Positions 62,801 through 64,000 of a stretch of 64,000 bases of DNA are shown here, piece by piece. Position 1 is the stretch's first letter. The number at the start of each line of letters is the position of its first letter. Location of the stretch: the NCBI RefSeq assembly GCF_029894425.1, contig NZ_JARXYJ010000001.1, positions 6,282,501 through 6,346,500 of the forward strand. Reading direction: 5' to 3'. Position numbers and translations under genes: made by a program. Under the pieces are notes generated by a model. That model was not told where the DNA came from. It saw nothing but the letters and a program-made list of their open reading frames with translations, and did not search any database. This DNA comes from Streptomyces sp. SAI-127 (lineage in GTDB: Bacteria > Actinomycetota > Actinomycetes > Streptomycetales > Streptomycetaceae).

Positions 62801-64000
62801 GGCCAACGCGCAGAAGAACGCGACCCAGGCGGCGAGCCTCGCGGCGGCGGCGACCGGTGACGCCAAGGCGGCGTACACGCTGGCCGCGGAGGCCGCCGGA
62901 TTCGCCGCGGACGCCCGCAGGTCGGCGAAGGAGGCGCTGGGTTACGCCGCCGAGGCGGCCCAGTACGCGGCGGACGCGCAGGCCTCACTGGCCCGTGCGA
63001 AGGAGTACGACCGCCAGGCCACCGTGGACGCCGAGGCCGCCGACCGGGCCGCCGACCAGGCCGAGAGCTACGCGGTCGACGCCCGCTCCTCCGCCGACCA
63101 GGCCGCCCTGGACGCCGAGGCCGCCCGCACGGCGGCGGCGCAGGCCGAGCAGTCCGCGAAGGACGCCCGCGCGGCGGCCGACCGGGCGGACGCGGAGGCG
63201 ACGGCGGCGGAGGAGGCGGCGAAGGACGCGCAGAAGTACGCGGAGTCGGCGCAGGAGGCCGCCGAGTCGGCGGCACGCAAGGAGGCCAACAAGACCGTCC
63301 AGGACGGCGCCGGGACCGGTGTGGGCGGTGTCTTCTACGTCATTGAGAAGATGACCGAGGCGGCACCGGCCAAGCCTCTCAACACGTGCGACTACGTGCC
63401 GCAGGGCTGCACGGTGACGTACGAGCTGTACGTGAACATCACGGTCAGCTACTACTTCTGCGTCAACCCCGATGTTCCGGCCACGGAGGCCGGCTGCCCG
63501 CAGTCGGACACCGTTTTCCTCAAGACGGACACGCTCCCGAACCAGAAGCGGGAGTGGACCCACCACTTCAGCTTCGGCGACATCACCCGGATCGGCTGGC
63601 AGACCCTCTTCGGGGAGACGGTCGGCGCGGTCCTGTACGAGATCGTCCTCGGCGATGCCGCCCGCTGCTACCACGGCGACAAGGGAGCCTGCGCCTGGTT
63701 CGCGTCCAACTTCATCCCGGGCAAGGCGTTCACGAAGGTCGCCGACGCGATCCGCGCGCTCGATGTCGCCATGAAGACCGGTATCGGGGTCGCGGATGCG
63801 TTCAAGGCGCTGAAGGCCCTGGACGGCGTGAATCCGGCGACATTGGCCCGGATCGAGGACTCCGTCCGTCTGTACGACGACGCGTTGTCGGTCTGCCCGG
63901 TCAACAGTTTCCCCGGCTCCACCGAGGTGCTGATGGCGGACGGCTCCCGCAAGGCGATCCGGGACGTTCGCAAGGGCGAGCTGGTCCTGGCCGGCGACCC
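59826..64000 (+). CDS. Ricin-B lectin / Ala-rich helical repeat / HINT protein, likely polymorphic toxin, cut by the window end
   Basis: The frame is open for at least 1391 codons with no stop. Order: a hydrophobic export or anchor segment (about residues 16-36); a 340-residue region of unknown fold; a ricin-type beta-trefoil lectin (about 374-506) with repeated QKW motifs (GQKWQ, SQKWQ) and CLDVAG / CLTVKG / CLDLAD strands; about 640 residues of Ala-, Asp- and Lys-rich coiled-coil-like helix (about 515-1160); a globular segment with several cysteines; then the start of a HINT domain at Cys1357 (VCPVNSFPGSTEVLMADGS, then VRKGELVLAGD). A GGGAGGA site precedes the ATG. The layout is that of secreted polymorphic toxins, whose toxin domain follows HINT; that part is outside the window. 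Confidence 0.88.
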   Translation, partial: MPRYRLFTHARPPSGLLTPVLTSVVAVALIGSVAVQPDLISRYAADDMASVADVGDSYDGFDAKAAEQLRQDQCLLGEALRMGGPAMFGVAQDGLNQTPDKLHTAANREYWESTPLSTAFQQDRDAANTEGSALYDHIRDFQISGLPQPGGFKSKADFEWPPGTSGDDRPNFFQQTGISKWIWEQFWKSEGDFYRDLTPTADEATVKAVKDLGDPLYGGDLDPTLPNWNQRYEEHQAYDGLVNWSMEPTAADNARLFLSYGGFPRTAPEPGSVEYRIAVEDLKSRFASCAWRTPVDPNKVLGKEVAAASAEWQQEIAAQATPRNQLLTANKTATKALAAGSKALGELLGLSWRADHLVRWQDYWSAGGPGWIGTSPFVVHAHGATDKCLDVAGGKKDNGTPVQIYTCNGSAGQKWQIDGDRLVNPNSGKCLTVKGGASANGTPVQISTCGTGASQKWQYGTHGTSRLYNPGTGNCLDLADYTNSRDGRMWDCTGKAPQQFDVVPSGHQGADDDLDYPTKAQFDKAKKGVTDAQTAAKTQLDLLKAQATAAKTAAATSDTALTTAYGIADKAGAPRGRGLLVGQQKAQVTKASAAALDALAKAGDTAYAATRAAAGDSATVAARALTQAAQSKAAFRTAAANEARAQAKAAADAAAVQAQTAKAARDLAKTKLAETLKAEADAKAAAADAHAKRLAAEAEAATAKAEKETAAAKQAEAAQHKENAQGYARTADEAKGRAENAESTARAKRQDAEAARDRAKGKRDDAWDAESQANAARAKADAKDAYAEAHDADSDAKDSRAAADEADKAADDAESAARSARSEADAATQAAADADAAATRAEAAAQRARSDADAAQAAKLRADAAVRTATSAAADAIKASEASASAARTAVKLADEAEKHAADAMKQADAAKAEAAKAVAGAADAAGHAYTTAQAAEDAGNAAQQVAAPANDAIQLGAPYVTTDSAAGLAVLSGQSSKTIAEQQQAVAEAHAANAQKNATQAASLAAAATGDAKAAYTLAAEAAGFAADARRSAKEALGYAAEAAQYAADAQASLARAKEYDRQATVDAEAADRAADQAESYAVDARSSADQAALDAEAARTAAAQAEQSAKDARAAADRADAEATAAEEAAKDAQKYAESAQEAAESAARKEANKTVQDGAGTGVGGVFYVIEKMTEAAPAKPLNTCDYVPQGCTVTYELYVNITVSYYFCVNPDVPATEAGCPQSDTVFLKTDTLPNQKREWTHHFSFGDITRIGWQTLFGETVGAVLYEIVLGDAARCYHGDKGACAWFASNFIPGKAFTKVADAIRALDVAMKTGIGVADAFKALKALDGVNPATLARIEDSVRLYDDALSVCPVNSFPGSTEVLMADGSRKAIRDVRKGELVLAGD

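Overview
The window is about 64 kb of chromosomal DNA from a Streptomyces or very close relative. The evidence is the high G+C content with strong third-position GC bias, frequent GTG and TTG starts, an actinobacterial 23S-5S rRNA pair, and a gene order (mtrA-mtrB-lpqB, comF, hpf, secA, NAD-glutamate dehydrogenase, prfB, ftsE-ftsX, ctp, smpB, ssrA) that I remember from the S. coelicolor core chromosome (roughly SCO2966 to SCO3020; from memory, not checked). I see no tRNA gene, insertion sequence, integrase, prophage or CRISPR array.

Layout. 1-3.4 kb: the end of an rRNA operon (23S lacking about 29 nt at its 5' end, then 5S and terminators). 3.4-9 kb: a leftward operon of five membrane/ATPase genes (DUF7847-like, DUF4129, DUF4350, MoxR, DUF58). 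9-15 kb: mtnA, then the MtrA-MtrB-LpqB envelope signalling operon. 15-18.4 kb: comF behind two DnaA-box-like sequences, hpf, and an orphan NarL-type response regulator. 18.4-20.3 kb: a frameshifted AlkX/YcaQ-like gene and an acetyltransferase. 20.5-26.4 kb: secA and small cytoplasmic genes. 26.9-31.9 kb: the giant NAD-glutamate dehydrogenase. 32-41.4 kb: a TagGH-type exporter, a TetR gene behind a five-copy repeat array, a Crp-like regulator, YciI, an ADP-ribosylglycohydrolase, an Ohr/OhrR pair, galE and a large CDP-glycerol glycerophosphotransferase. 41.5-45.2 kb: a carbohydrate ABC importer. 45.3-52.9 kb: an FHA-FtsK-like protein divergent from two Ser/Thr kinases. 53-59.7 kb: prfB, a sortase substrate, a tiny zinc-ribbon membrane protein, ftsE-ftsX, ctp, smpB and ssrA.

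The last 4.2 kb hold an open reading frame that runs off the window: a membrane-anchored or secreted protein with a ricin-B lectin domain, about 640 residues of Ala-rich helical repeat, and the start of a HINT domain. This is the layout of a polymorphic toxin whose toxin tip and immunity gene would lie beyond base 64000, and it is the most novel-looking locus here.

Functional links: several genes serve the envelope (MtrAB-LpqB, SecA, FtsEX, sortase substrate, teichoic-acid-type exporter and polymerase, kinases, FHA-FtsK protein), and others serve translation and its rescue (rRNA, HPF, RF2, SmpB, tmRNA). The Ohr/OhrR pair is a self-contained peroxide switch with a visible operator. All functional calls are by recognition of sequence families; no database search was run.
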